Made by a program: the position numbers and the translations under genes | Part shown: positions 49,940 to 58,221 of the stretch, in pieces | How positions within the stretch are numbered: position 1 is the first letter of the stretch | Layout of the letters: each line of letters starts with the position of its first letter | The notes under the pieces: generated by a model | Told to the model about the DNA's origin: nothing | Databases searched by the model: none | Seen by the model: only the letters and a program-made list of their open reading frames with translations | Assembly: GCA_963817485.1 (NCBI GenBank) | Contig: CAWFOR010000003.1 | Coordinates: forward strand, 86,653 to 150,652 | Direction of reading: 5' to 3' | From: Hyphomicrobium_A sp963817485 | GTDB lineage: Bacteria > Pseudomonadota > Alphaproteobacteria > Rhizobiales > Hyphomicrobiaceae | DNA: 64,000 nt

Positions 49940-51387
49940 GCGAGCCAGTCCGCCAGCAGGAAATCGAGCGCGCGATCGAGGCGAATATTGGGAAGCGCCG
50001 GCGCTTCGCCATCGGGTCCGGGGGGCAGCACGCGCGGGGGACGGAAGCGCACGAAGTGCAGCCCCGCCGGTGCCGCGTCCGGCTTTAGGGCATCCTTCGG
50101 GTTCTGCGGCAGGTCGCCCGGGAAGACGGCCGCCTCTTGGCGCCCGTTGAACACCTTGCCCTCGATGCGCTCGCCCGGCATCGGCACGCCGACGATGCAC
50201 GGAAGCACCTCGCTGCCGACTTTGGCTTCGGCTTCGTAGGTTGCCCGCAAGGCGGCGAGGGCCTGCACGCCGACCTCGGCTCCGGACGCGCTCGCGCGGC
50301 CCATGGCGCGCTCGGTGATGAGGCGCAGGATCGCTTCGAGGCGATCGTGGCTCGAGGAATGGATGTGGTCGGCCTTGGTCGCGGCGAACAGGAGCTTGTC
50401 GATGCGCCGGCCGATGAGCGCGCTGAGCCACGAGGCGCTCCCGATGCGGAACACGCGCAGCACGCCGTCGAGCGCGTTCTGCAAGTCGGCGACGGCCTCG
50501 CCCCCTTCGTTCATGGGACCGAGCACGTCGACGAGCACGATTTGGCGATCGAGCCGGCTGAAATGGTCGCGAAAGAACGGCCGCACGACGTGCGACTTAT
50601 AGCTCTCGAAGCGCCGCGCCATCATGGCGGCGAGCGAGCCGCGCGGGATCGAGCGCCCCTCTTTGAGCGGCAGCGGGCAGAAGGTGAGCAGCGGCGAGCC
50701 TTCGAGATCGCCCGGCATCAGGAAGCGGCCGGGACCCGTCGTGTGCAGCACATGGTCCTCGGCCCGCGCCGCCTTGAGGTAGTCGGCAAAGAGGCGCGCG
50801 CCCTTGAGCGCAACCTGCTCGTCCTTGCGGGCATATGGATCGGCCGAGCTCAGGAATTCGAGCCACGCCTTGGCGGGGCCATGTGCGTGCCGCGTGCGCG
50901 CGCGCCCAACCGCATCCGCCGACCAGGACTCGTAGCTCTCCTCCAGCAATGGCAGGTCGATCAGCCATTCGCCGGGGTAGTCGACGACATCGAGGTTGAG
51001 GCGGGAGACGCCGAAGAAGCGGCGCAAGGCTTGCGCGGAGCGGAATTCGATCGTTACGCGGAGCTGGCTCAGGCGCTTGGTGCTTTCGGGCCATTGCGGG
51101 GGATCCTGCCCAAGCGTTTCCAGGTGCTCCTCATAGTCGAAGCGGGGGACCGCGTCGTCGGGCTGCGGCTCGAGATAGGCGCGTTCGATGCGGCCCTCGG
51201 CCTCGGGAAAAAAGAAGGGCAGCCGCCCGCCTTCCACGAGATTGCGGATGAGCGCGGTGATGAACACCGTCTTGCCCGAGCGCGACAGCCCGGTCACGCC
51301 GAGACGGAGCGTGGGCGTCATCATGTCGGTTAGGTAGAGACCGGCGCGATGCAGGGCACGGGCAGCGGTGTCGTCAGAAAGCGCCAA
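49936..51387 (-). CDS. YcjX-like P-loop protein (DUF463)
   Basis: A 483-residue nucleotide-binding protein. The P-loop GLSRSGKTV is at about 33-41; NLDVVDYPGEWLIDLP holds the G3-like Asp, and ATKADHI is the specificity-like motif. It partners the following ycjF-like gene. The frame is open to 51468, but the first 27 residues from there would be encoded inside a palindromic repeat. The TTG at 51387, with AGG upstream and MALSDDTAARAL reading like other family N-termini, is preferred. This start is an inference. Confidence 0.9.
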   Translation of the reverse strand: MALSDDTAARALHRAGLYLTDMMTPTLRLGVTGLSRSGKTVFITALIRNLVEGGRLPFFFPEAEGRIERAYLEPQPDDAVPRFDYEEHLETLGQDPPQWPESTKRLSQLRVTIEFRSAQALRRFFGVSRLNLDVVDYPGEWLIDLPLLEESYESWSADAVGRARTRHAHGPAKAWLEFLSSADPYARKDEQVALKGARLFADYLKAARAEDHVLHTTGPGRFLMPGDLEGSPLLTFCPLPLKEGRSIPRGSLAAMMARRFESYKSHVVRPFFRDHFSRLDRQIVLVDVLGPMNEGGEAVADLQNALDGVLRVFRIGSASWLSALIGRRIDKLLFAATKADHIHSSSHDRLEAILRLITERAMGRASASGAEVGVQALAALRATYEAEAKVGSEVLPCIVGVPMPGERIEGKVFNGRQEAAVFPGDLPQNPKDALKPDAAPAGLHFVRFRPPRVLPPGPDGEAPALPNIRLDRALDFLLADWLA

Positions 51388-51396
51388 GGGGACCTC

Positions 51397-51476
51397 GCTA
51401 GTGCGATGATCGAGAAATTCGCCATCATCAGCGGCGAGGTGCCGAGCGAATTTCTCGATCTGAATCACACTAGCAA
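51397..51476. repeat. palindromic repeat 1 (CTAG-ended)
   Basis: The left arm begins GCTAGTG and ends GAGAAATTCGC; the right arm from GCGAATTTCTC to CACTAGC is its complement apart from one mismatch and a 3-base gap. It resembles repeat 2 in layout. Confidence 0.75.
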
Positions 51477-51487
51477 GTCTATGCTTT

Positions 51488-51565
51488 CTAGTGTCCCTTA
51501 TGATTCCGAAGTTCGCTCCCGGCCCCAGCAGCGAAGTCCGGCGAACTTCGGAATCGGGACGCTAG
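51488..51565. repeat. palindromic repeat 2 (CTAG-ended)
   Basis: CTAGTGTCCC, TTAT, GATTCCGAAGTTCGC against GCGAACTTCGGAATCGGGACGCTAG: one mismatch and a 4-base gap around a 24-base loop. With repeat 1 it forms a head-to-head pair 11 bases apart, with the longer arms facing each other. Confidence 0.75.
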
Positions 51566-51617
51566 GGTCCCCTTTGCTAGAGCGAAGCGGGCGCTGCGGC
51601 AAGGCGAGGCCGCGGCA

Positions 51618-51704
51618 TCAGCCGTAGAAGACGACGAAGATTCCGGCAGCCATCACCGTCACCCCCATGAGGATGATCAGACCGCTGCGAATGAATTCCT
51701 GCAT
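51618..51704 (-). CDS. 28-residue single-helix membrane peptide
   Basis: The ORF reads MQEFIRSGLIIL...FVVFYG: a charged N-terminus and one hydrophobic helix. It has a GGAG ribosome-binding site 7 bases before the ATG. A nested hairpin lies just upstream. It is too short for family assignment; support is start context and composition only. Confidence 0.45.
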   Translation of the reverse strand: MQEFIRSGLIILMGVTVMAAGIFVVFYG

Positions 51705-51734
51705 GACACGCTCCAATCGCGTCACAGATTTGAT

Positions 51735-51806
51735 GTTGAAAACTCTAAGCCGTCGGGATTGAACGATGACTGAAGGTCGCCTTCATGGCTGGTTCATGTT
51801 TTCAAC
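51735..51806 (-). other. nested inverted-repeat structure upstream of the small peptide
   Basis: Three nested perfect arm pairs: GTTGAAAAC/GTTTTCAAC (outer, 9 bp), TGAAC/GTTCA (middle, 5 bp) and TGAAGG/CCTTCA (inner, 6 bp, TCG loop). It could fold as RNA on either strand: a leader of the 28-residue ORF or the 3' end of the methyltransferase transcript. Confidence 0.45.
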
Positions 51807-51934
51807 ACGTGGCGCGCCAATTTGCCTCGCACGTGTTCCTTCGGAGCCGCAGTTACGCGCGTTACCGAACGCGCGCGCCGTCTGCACGTTACCAATTCGC
51901 AATCTTTGGTGATGAGCCGTGAGCCGGCACCGCG

Positions 51935-52795
51935 CTATCGCCGCTCGAGGCGGATGACGCCGGACCAGCGGGCACTTCCCAAATGCCGCGGGTCGGGCTG
52001 CGGCAAAGGCAGCGCCATCAGAAGATTGAGCAGCCAGGGAAGGCGGTGCAGGCGCCTTGCTTCGACGGCGAGCGACTGCACGTCGCGCGCGCGCCAGCCG
52101 AGATCCTCGAAGAAGGCGATGCCGCTTTCCGGGGCAAAGTGCATGGGCGCCTGCCGCAGATCGACCGCCATCCGTTTCATAAGCACGGTAAGGATCGCCG
52201 GACTGATGGTGTCCAGCACCCACCACGTGATGCCCGGCCGGTCGAGGCTGCGTGAGAGCCCGCGTACGGTGTCCTCCTCGAGGTACATGATCAGACCCTC
52301 GGAGAGGACGAGCGCCCGTTTATGGTTGCGGACCATTTGATCGAGGAAGCCGTCACGCGCCGCCGCGTCGGCGAGGTCGACCTTCACGCGCTCAAGCACA
52401 CAACGCGGCGTTTCGGATGCGAGCTGCGCGGTCTTCTCGTCGATGATGCCCGGAAGGTCGGCCTCGATCCAGTGCAGCGCCGCAGGCAGGTCCAGGCGAT
52501 AAGGCCGCGTGTCGAGGCCGGCCGCGAGGTTCACGACGCAATCGCAACCTACCGCGACAGAGGCGAGGATCAAGTCGTCGATCACCTTGGTGCGTGCGAT
52601 GACGGGCCACCCGTTGTGCATATTTTTCGCCGCGCGAGCGGCGATGGCCTTGCCCTTCTCTCCGGCGAGACGCTCGGCCAGCGGGTCCTTGAAGATGGCG
52701 TCGGGACGCGCCAATTCTATCGCCCGGTAGCACGCTACCCAACGCGCCGTGTCGGACACGTTGGATACGAGCACATCTGCATCGGCAGCACGCAT
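51935..52795 (-). CDS. class I SAM-dependent methyltransferase, LCMT-like (TIGR00027 type)
   Basis: A 286-residue methyltransferase of the leucine carboxyl methyltransferase-like/polyketide O-methyltransferase group. It has DTARWVACYRAIE at the start, the SAM motif VVNLAAGLDTRPYRLDLP, WIEADLPGIIDEK and LVLSEGLIMYLEEDTV. These enzymes methylate carboxyl or hydroxyl groups on small molecules or proteins; the substrate is unknown. It lies 8 bases after the moxR-like stop and is probably co-transcribed with it. Confidence 0.9.
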   Translation of the reverse strand: MRAADADVLVSNVSDTARWVACYRAIELARPDAIFKDPLAERLAGEKGKAIAARAAKNMHNGWPVIARTKVIDDLILASVAVGCDCVVNLAAGLDTRPYRLDLPAALHWIEADLPGIIDEKTAQLASETPRCVLERVKVDLADAAARDGFLDQMVRNHKRALVLSEGLIMYLEEDTVRGLSRSLDRPGITWWVLDTISPAILTVLMKRMAVDLRQAPMHFAPESGIAFFEDLGWRARDVQSLAVEARRLHRLPWLLNLLMALPLPQPDPRHLGSARWSGVIRLERR

Positions 52796-52803
52796 GACGG
52801 CAC

Positions 52804-53649
52804 CTAGTCGCCCTTGCGGCGCGACATGAAGGCGATGCGCTCAAACAAATGCATGTCCTGCTCGTTCTTTAAGAGCGCGCCCGCGAGCGGCGGGATCAGC
52901 TTGCGCTGATCCGTCTCGCGCAGCGTCTCGGGCGAGATGTCCTCGTTCAAGAGCAGCTTGATCCAGTCGAGCAGCTCCGAGGTCGAGGGCTTCTTCTTCA
53001 CGCCCGGCACTTCGCGGATCTCGTAGAAGATGCGCATCGCCTCCGACACGAGCCGGCCCTTGAGGCCCGGGAAATGCACGTCCACGATGGCCTGCATGGT
53101 CTCGGTATCGGGGAACTTGATGTAGTGGAAGAAGCAGCGGCGCAGGAAGGCGTCGGGCAGCTCCTTCTCGTTGTTGGAGGTGATGATCACGATGGGGCGG
53201 TTCACCGCCTTGATGGTCTCGCCCGTCTCGTAGACGAAGAACTCCATGCGATCGAGCTCTTGCAGCAGATCGTTGGGAAACTCGATGTCCGCCTTGTCGA
53301 TCTCGTCGATCAGCAGCACCGGGCGCACGTCGCGCTGGAAGGCGTCCCACAGCTTGCCGCGCTTGATGTAGTTGCGGATGTCGTGGACGCGCTCGTCGCC
53401 GAGCTGGCTGTCGCGCAGGCGCGAGACGGCGTCGTACTCGTAGAGGCCCTGGTGGGCCTTGGTCGTCGACTTGATATGCCACTCGATGATCGGTACCCCG
53501 ATTGCGTCGGCGACCTCGAGCGCAAGCGCGGTCTTGCCGGTGCCGGGCTCGCCTTTGACGAGGAGGGGGCGGCTGAGCGTGATGGCGGCGTTGACCGCCA
53601 CCTTCAGGTCGTCGGTCGCGACGTAGCGGCGGGTGCCATCGAATTGCAT
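52804..53649 (-). CDS. MoxR-family AAA+ ATPase
   Basis: A 281-residue AAA+ ATPase. Walker A is GEPGTGKTA (33-41), Walker B VLLIDEIDKAD, sensor 1 VIITSNNEKELPDAFLRRCFF with the arginine finger. MoxR proteins work as chaperones with VWA partners in cofactor insertion. The CoxE-like VWA gene at 31427 is a plausible but distant partner. The ATG at 53649 gives the usual length; the frame stays open upstream to 53766 with no domain character. Confidence 0.93.
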   Translation of the reverse strand: MQFDGTRRYVATDDLKVAVNAAITLSRPLLVKGEPGTGKTALALEVADAIGVPIIEWHIKSTTKAHQGLYEYDAVSRLRDSQLGDERVHDIRNYIKRGKLWDAFQRDVRPVLLIDEIDKADIEFPNDLLQELDRMEFFVYETGETIKAVNRPIVIITSNNEKELPDAFLRRCFFHYIKFPDTETMQAIVDVHFPGLKGRLVSEAMRIFYEIREVPGVKKKPSTSELLDWIKLLLNEDISPETLRETDQRKLIPPLAGALLKNEQDMHLFERIAFMSRRKGD

Positions 53650-53959
53650 CGGGGTTGCGGGCTTCCTGGGGCCGGTGAAATCGGGGTGGAGCCTCGGCGG
53701 TGCTGGGCCGGAGAGCTGCAAATGGGGCCGCGCTCGGCCCTCCGCGTCAAGCATCCATAGCGCCACACTTCCGACAAAAAAGCGAGCGGTTACCGCCCGA
53801 CCGGGGCGCTCGTTTTTTGTGATGCGCCCGCCACTTAATCACACCGCGGGAACTGCTTGACAGAAGGTCGCGGTCCATAGAGAAGGTGCGCCAAAGCAGC
53901 TTGTCGCCGCCGGTTGAGGGCCCGGCCGCGGGTCTCTTGAAGCCTCCAGGGAGGCACGA
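53650..53959. other. 310-base divergent region between moxR-like gene and dksA
   Basis: It contains a terminator-like hairpin (53774-53820) and a TTGACA (53857-53862) whose -10 partner is unclear. No gene is supported. Confidence 0.45.
53774..53820. terminator. bidirectional terminator-like hairpin in a divergent region
   Basis: CGAGCG and CGCTCG arms flanked by A6 on the left and T6 on the right, so it has a U-run in either direction. Neither flanking gene ends here, so it may end a leader or small RNA. Confidence 0.6.
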
Positions 53960-54577
53960 ATGAGCAAGCGAAACGCCGAGCGAAATGCAAAGGGCGCTGG
54001 CAGCGCCAAGACCCTCGCTGTGGGCCGCAAGGTCGCGACGCGCTCCGTCAAGGTGAGCGCCGCGGTCGCATCCAAGGGTAAGCCTGACGTGGCGCCCAAG
54101 GCTAAGGCGGCGTCGACCAAGAGAACTGCGGGGAAAAAAATGGCGTCACGCGCCAAGGCTTCGTCGATTGTTTTGCCTCCCGACTATCGCCCGTCGGAGG
54201 ACGAGCCGTTCATGAACGAGCGGCAGCGCATGTATTTCCGCCTGAAGCTGCTCGCGTGGAAGGAGGAGATCATCCGCCAGACACGCGAGACGCTCGCGGG
54301 GCTGCACGAGGAATCAACGCAGCACGCCGATCTCGCCGACCGCGCGACATCCGAGACCGACCGCGCGCTCGAGCTCAGGGCGCGCGATCGCCAGCGCAAG
54401 CTCGTGGCCAAGATCGACGCCGCGCTCGCGCGCATCGAGGATGGCTCCTACGGGTTTTGCGAGGAGACCGGCGAGCCGATCGGATTGAAGCGGCTCGACG
54501 CGCGCCCGATCGCGACCTTGTCGGTGGAGGCGCAGGAGCGCCACGAGCGGCGCGAGCGCGTCTACCGCGAAGACTGA
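53960..54577 (+). CDS. dksA: RNA polymerase-binding protein DksA, one-cysteine type
   Basis: DksA binds the RNA polymerase secondary channel and with ppGpp reprograms transcription in starvation. The core (about 75-205) has the coiled-coil AWKEEIIRQTRETLAGLHEE, ETDRALELRARDRQRKLVAKIDAALARIEDG and the finger region YGFCEETGEPIGLKRLDARPIATL. Only one (Cys167) of the four zinc cysteines remains, as in zinc-independent DksA proteins common in alphaproteobacteria. The first 65-70 residues are a Lys/Ala-rich extension not found in short DksA proteins, possibly nucleic-acid binding (inference). Confidence 0.92.
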   Translation: MSKRNAERNAKGAGSAKTLAVGRKVATRSVKVSAAVASKGKPDVAPKAKAASTKRTAGKKMASRAKASSIVLPPDYRPSEDEPFMNERQRMYFRLKLLAWKEEIIRQTRETLAGLHEESTQHADLADRATSETDRALELRARDRQRKLVAKIDAALARIEDGSYGFCEETGEPIGLKRLDARPIATLSVEAQERHERRERVYRED

Positions 54578-54966
54578 GTTGGCGCTTCCTTGCAGGTGGC
54601 GGCGCGCGTTCGTCGCGTCGCGTGCAGCCGACAGCGCTTTCCCTCGACGCCTGCAACGCAGCTCTGTCGCCAGATCCCCCGCAAAACCGACCGCGCCCCC
54701 GCGCTTCCGACGCCGTCTGCGCCACGCTTGAGCACGGGCGCGGCTTCACCATTTCTTCAGTCGACGGCGGTTTCGGGACAGCCCATTTCAGAGGCTTAAC
54801 CCCGGTTTATGCGATTTTAACCCTAATGATTGAACTGTTGACCCGTGACAGCGGTGCGGCGCCACTCCGCCGCCCCGAAAACGGCCCCAGGGCTTGTTGC
54901 TCGGTCGGGCCGTTACTTCGAGCCTCGCGGACTGTGCTTGTAACGCGTAACAGAGTTTAATCCGCC
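54578..54966. other. 389-base region between dksA and cckA
   Basis: No gene is supported. It should hold the cckA promoter; CtrA-type motifs were not clearly seen by eye. Confidence 0.4.
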
Positions 54967-57549
54967 ATGCGGCCTCCCCAACCCTTGCGTACTCAGAATC
55001 AGCTAGCCTCGCCCGCCATGGGTGAGCGCAATGCCATAGAGCTGCAGCCTGCGCCCTTCGAGACAATCGATGCGGCACAGGCATCCGGCAGCCGTCTGCC
55101 GATGATCGCGGCGCTCCTTGCGGGGAGCCTCGTCGCGGTCGCGCTCATCGTGAGCGGGCTGGGCAAGCTTCTGCTTGTCGCCGCGATCGTGGCGCTCGCC
55201 GCGATCGGGCTCTTCTTTCTGCTCGCCTTCGTTGCCGGCTACGTCCGCTTTGGCCAGCGCCGCCCGTTGACCGAGATCGTCACCGCGGCAACCGATGCCC
55301 TCGACAGCGGCCTCATGATCGCGCGCCGCGACGGCGAGGGCCTCTACGCCAACGCAGCTTTTGCAGCGATGGTCGGGCGCGGCGACGAGGCAGGCGTTGC
55401 AACCCTGCAGGAGCTGTTCACCGGCGAGCCGCCGGCGAGCGCAGCGTTGTTCCGGCTCACGCGCGCGGCCGAGCGTGGCGACACGCTCAGCGAGGAGTTT
55501 GCGCTGCGGAGCGCCGGCCCCGGCCAGCGCGGCGGCAGGAAGCTCAGGGTTTCCGTGCATCCTTTCGAGACCGACGGCGAAGGCGCCTCGGAGTCACTCG
55601 TCGTGTGGCGCATCGCCGACGTAACGGTCGAGCGGATGCAGGAAGCCGCGCGACTTGCGAACGTCGAGGTGCAGCTCGCCCAGTTCGATTCCGCCCCCGT
55701 CGGCCTCGCCTCGGTCAGCGGCGATGGCTCGCTGCTGCACGCCAACGCGACGCTCGCACGCTGGCTCGGGCGAAGCTCGCGCTCGGTGCTGGAGCAGCGC
55801 CTGACGCTCGCCGACATCACGTCGGGTGACGGCGGCGGCCTTGTCGCCAGCCTGCTCGACCGGGCCGCGACGCAGGTTGCGAGCCTCGACGTGGAGCTTC
55901 TGCGCGAGGACGGCCGCATCGTTCCGGCGCGCCTCTTTGCCCGCGCCATGCCGAGCGGGAACGGCCTCACGCTCGCCGTGCTCAATCTTGCCGATGAGAG
56001 CGCCGCCGAATTCGAACCCGACGCCGGCGGCGCGCGCTTTGCCCGCTTCTTCCAGTCGGCGCCGTTCGGCATCGCCATCCTCGGCCCCGATGGCCGCATC
56101 TCCAATGCAAACGCCGCTTTCTCCAAGCTCGTGCTCGACGGCGCCGGCGGCATCGGCATCGCGGCGGTCGAAGCCCTGTGCCGCTCGGCGGAAGGTGCGA
56201 CGCGCGCCGCGGTCGAGGCCGGCTTGAAGCGCGTGCTGTCCGGGCGGGCGAACCTCGAGCCCGTGGAGATCACCGTGGGCGCGCGGCGCGATCACGTCTC
56301 GCGCGTCTACATGAGCCCGTTCGTCTCCGCCGGCGGCGAGCACGAGGCGGCGATCCTCTACGTCGTCGACGCGACCGAGCAGAAGGCGCTCGAAGCGAAG
56401 TTCGCGCAGAGCCAGAAGATGGAGGTCGTCGGCAAGCTGGCGGGCGGCATCGCGCACGACTTCAACAATATGCTGACCGCGATCCTCGGCTTCTCGGACA
56501 TGCTGCTTACCATGCACCGGCCGAAGGACCTCGCCTACAAAGACATCATGAACATCAAGCAGAGCGCCAACCGGGCGGCCGAGCTGGTGCGCAAGCTGTT
56601 GGCACTCGCGCGCCAGCAGACGCTGCAGAACGAAGTGATCAATCTCGGCGAAGTGCTGACCGACGATTTCAACATGCTCAAGCGCTATCTCGGCGAGAAG
56701 CACGAGCTGAAGATCTCCAGCGCGCCGGAGCTCTGGTACGTGATGGCGGACAAGCAGGAGTTCGGCCAGGCGCTGTTCAACCTGATCACCAATGCCAAGG
56801 ACGCGATGCCGGACGGCGGCACGCTGTCGATCAACGCCCGCAACGTGCACGAGCGCGAGAGCCAGAAGCTCGGCCACCGCGAGATCGCGCCCGGCGAGTA
56901 CGTGCTGATCGAGGTCGGCGATACGGGCCACGGCATGAGCCCGGAGGTGATGGACAAGATCTTCGAGCCGTTCTTCACGACCAAGGCCATCGGCAAGGGC
57001 ACCGGGCTCGGGCTCGCTTCCGTCTACGGCATGGTGAAGCAGTCGGGCGGCTACATCTATCCCGAGAGCGAGGTTGGCAAGGGCACGACCTTCCGCATCT
57101 ATCTTCCGCGCCATCTCGGTGAAAAGGACGAAGAGGTTGCGCCGAAGGAGAAAAAGAAGGAGCACAAGGCCGCCGATCTCACCGGCACGGGCCGCGTGCT
57201 TCTCGTCGAGGACGAGGAGGTCGTGCGCAACTTCGCCGCGCGCGCGTTGAAGCGCCAGGGCTACAAGGTGCTCGAAGCCGCAAGCGGCATCGAGGCGCTC
57301 GAGGTCATGGAGAAGAACAAGGGCAAGATCGACATCGTCGTCTCCGACGTGGTGATGCCGGAGATGGATGGACCCACGCTGCTCAAAGAGCTGCGCAAGA
57401 AGAACCCGAACCTCAAGATCATCTTCGTCTCGGGCTATCCCAACGACGCCTTCAAGGCGAGCCTCGGGGAGGAGGAGTTCTCGTTCCTGCCCAAGCCCTT
57501 CTCGCTGCCGCAGCTCGCGGCCAAGGTGAAGGAAGAGCTCGCGCGCTGA
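54967..57549 (+). CDS. cckA: cell-cycle hybrid histidine kinase CckA
   Basis: CckA feeds phosphate through ChpT to CtrA and CpdR and controls the alphaproteobacterial cell cycle. The 860-residue protein has two adjacent N-terminal helices (MIAALLAGSLVAVALIVSG and LLLVAAIVALAAIGLFFLLAF), PAS-like domains (about 105-470), HisKA with His about 497 in GGIAHDFNNMLTAILGF, HATPase (NLITNAKDAMPDGG, GDTGHGMSPEVMDKIFEPFFTTK, GTGLGLASVYGMV) and a receiver domain with Asp about 794 in VVSDVVMPEMDG and KPFSLPQL. Domain order and the FNNMLTAI motif are those of CckA. An ATG at 55018 is an alternative start. Confidence 0.94.
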   Translation: MRPPQPLRTQNQLASPAMGERNAIELQPAPFETIDAAQASGSRLPMIAALLAGSLVAVALIVSGLGKLLLVAAIVALAAIGLFFLLAFVAGYVRFGQRRPLTEIVTAATDALDSGLMIARRDGEGLYANAAFAAMVGRGDEAGVATLQELFTGEPPASAALFRLTRAAERGDTLSEEFALRSAGPGQRGGRKLRVSVHPFETDGEGASESLVVWRIADVTVERMQEAARLANVEVQLAQFDSAPVGLASVSGDGSLLHANATLARWLGRSSRSVLEQRLTLADITSGDGGGLVASLLDRAATQVASLDVELLREDGRIVPARLFARAMPSGNGLTLAVLNLADESAAEFEPDAGGARFARFFQSAPFGIAILGPDGRISNANAAFSKLVLDGAGGIGIAAVEALCRSAEGATRAAVEAGLKRVLSGRANLEPVEITVGARRDHVSRVYMSPFVSAGGEHEAAILYVVDATEQKALEAKFAQSQKMEVVGKLAGGIAHDFNNMLTAILGFSDMLLTMHRPKDLAYKDIMNIKQSANRAAELVRKLLALARQQTLQNEVINLGEVLTDDFNMLKRYLGEKHELKISSAPELWYVMADKQEFGQALFNLITNAKDAMPDGGTLSINARNVHERESQKLGHREIAPGEYVLIEVGDTGHGMSPEVMDKIFEPFFTTKAIGKGTGLGLASVYGMVKQSGGYIYPESEVGKGTTFRIYLPRHLGEKDEEVAPKEKKKEHKAADLTGTGRVLLVEDEEVVRNFAARALKRQGYKVLEAASGIEALEVMEKNKGKIDIVVSDVVMPEMDGPTLLKELRKKNPNLKIIFVSGYPNDAFKASLGEEEFSFLPKPFSLPQLAAKVKEELAR

Positions 57550-57864
57550 TACAGACGCGGCGACCTTTCGGAATTCGCCAAGGCATTAGGCGTCAGGTCT
57601 GCTTCTGGGCATGAAGCTGACAAGCTTCGGCGTGCCTTAGACCGCCGCCAATGACCCAAAGCGGAAATGGTCGCTTCGAGTGGAAGAGGTCTTAATTCCG
57701 CGTGGATCGTGTCTGGCACTACGGGCCACGGGATGGGTGGCAAATACGGCACGCTTTCCGGTTCCTTGCGGGACAAACCGAGTTGCCGCGGGCCGATTCT
57801 ATTGTCCGGTGCCACGTGCTCAACTAATTTCCAGACCGGGATAAATCATCTTTTGGAGGGGCAG
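57550..57864. other. 315-base intergenic region
   Basis: An in-frame extension of the next ORF to 57667 lacks coding character. No repeat or clear promoter is seen. Confidence 0.4.
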
Positions 57865-58197
57865 ATGCGTTCGTTGAAACTGGGCTTAGCCACCGCGGTG
57901 GTGATCTGCGCACTTTCGGCGACGGCTCAGGCTGATTGCGTCAAGGTCGAGTCGCTCGGCGAAGCCGTGACCCACGATATCGCCGAGGTCTTTGCGACGC
58001 ACGGTCTTGCAAACATCATCTATGGGAAGGGTCGCGTGGGCAAGGGCCCTGTCCACACGACGTGCGTCGATGGCTCAGGCTACAACGACGTGTCGCTCCT
58101 GGCAGACGGCGTGCAGCGCGACGGCACCCCATACCTGCTTAGGCGCTTGGCTTTGCTTGCCCATGTGACCCCGATGCTTGGTGCAAATGAAGCATAG
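57865..58197 (+). CDS. small secreted protein of unknown function
   Basis: A 110-residue protein with a clear signal peptide (LGLATAVVICALSATAQA) and two cysteines (DCVKVE and TTCVDGSG). TGGAGGGGCAG precedes the ATG at 57865 closely, which decides this start. The mature region VTHDIAEVFATHGLANIIYGKGRVGKG is not assigned to a family. The last 20 residues are hydrophobic and unlike the rest; a frame change near 58140 is possible. It lies between cckA and a convergent SDR gene. Confidence 0.65.
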   Translation: MRSLKLGLATAVVICALSATAQADCVKVESLGEAVTHDIAEVFATHGLANIIYGKGRVGKGPVHTTCVDGSGYNDVSLLADGVQRDGTPYLLRRLALLAHVTPMLGANEA

Positions 58198-58221
58198 CGC
58201 GACTTCGGAAGAGGGCTTCAG

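Noticed and set aside
51388..51468. Extra N-terminal residues of YcjX up to 51468
   Set aside because: This stretch lies inside palindromic repeat 1 and does not resemble family N-termini.
55594..57165. 523-codon - strand ORF opposite cckA
   Set aside because: Antisense frame of cckA, no independent support.
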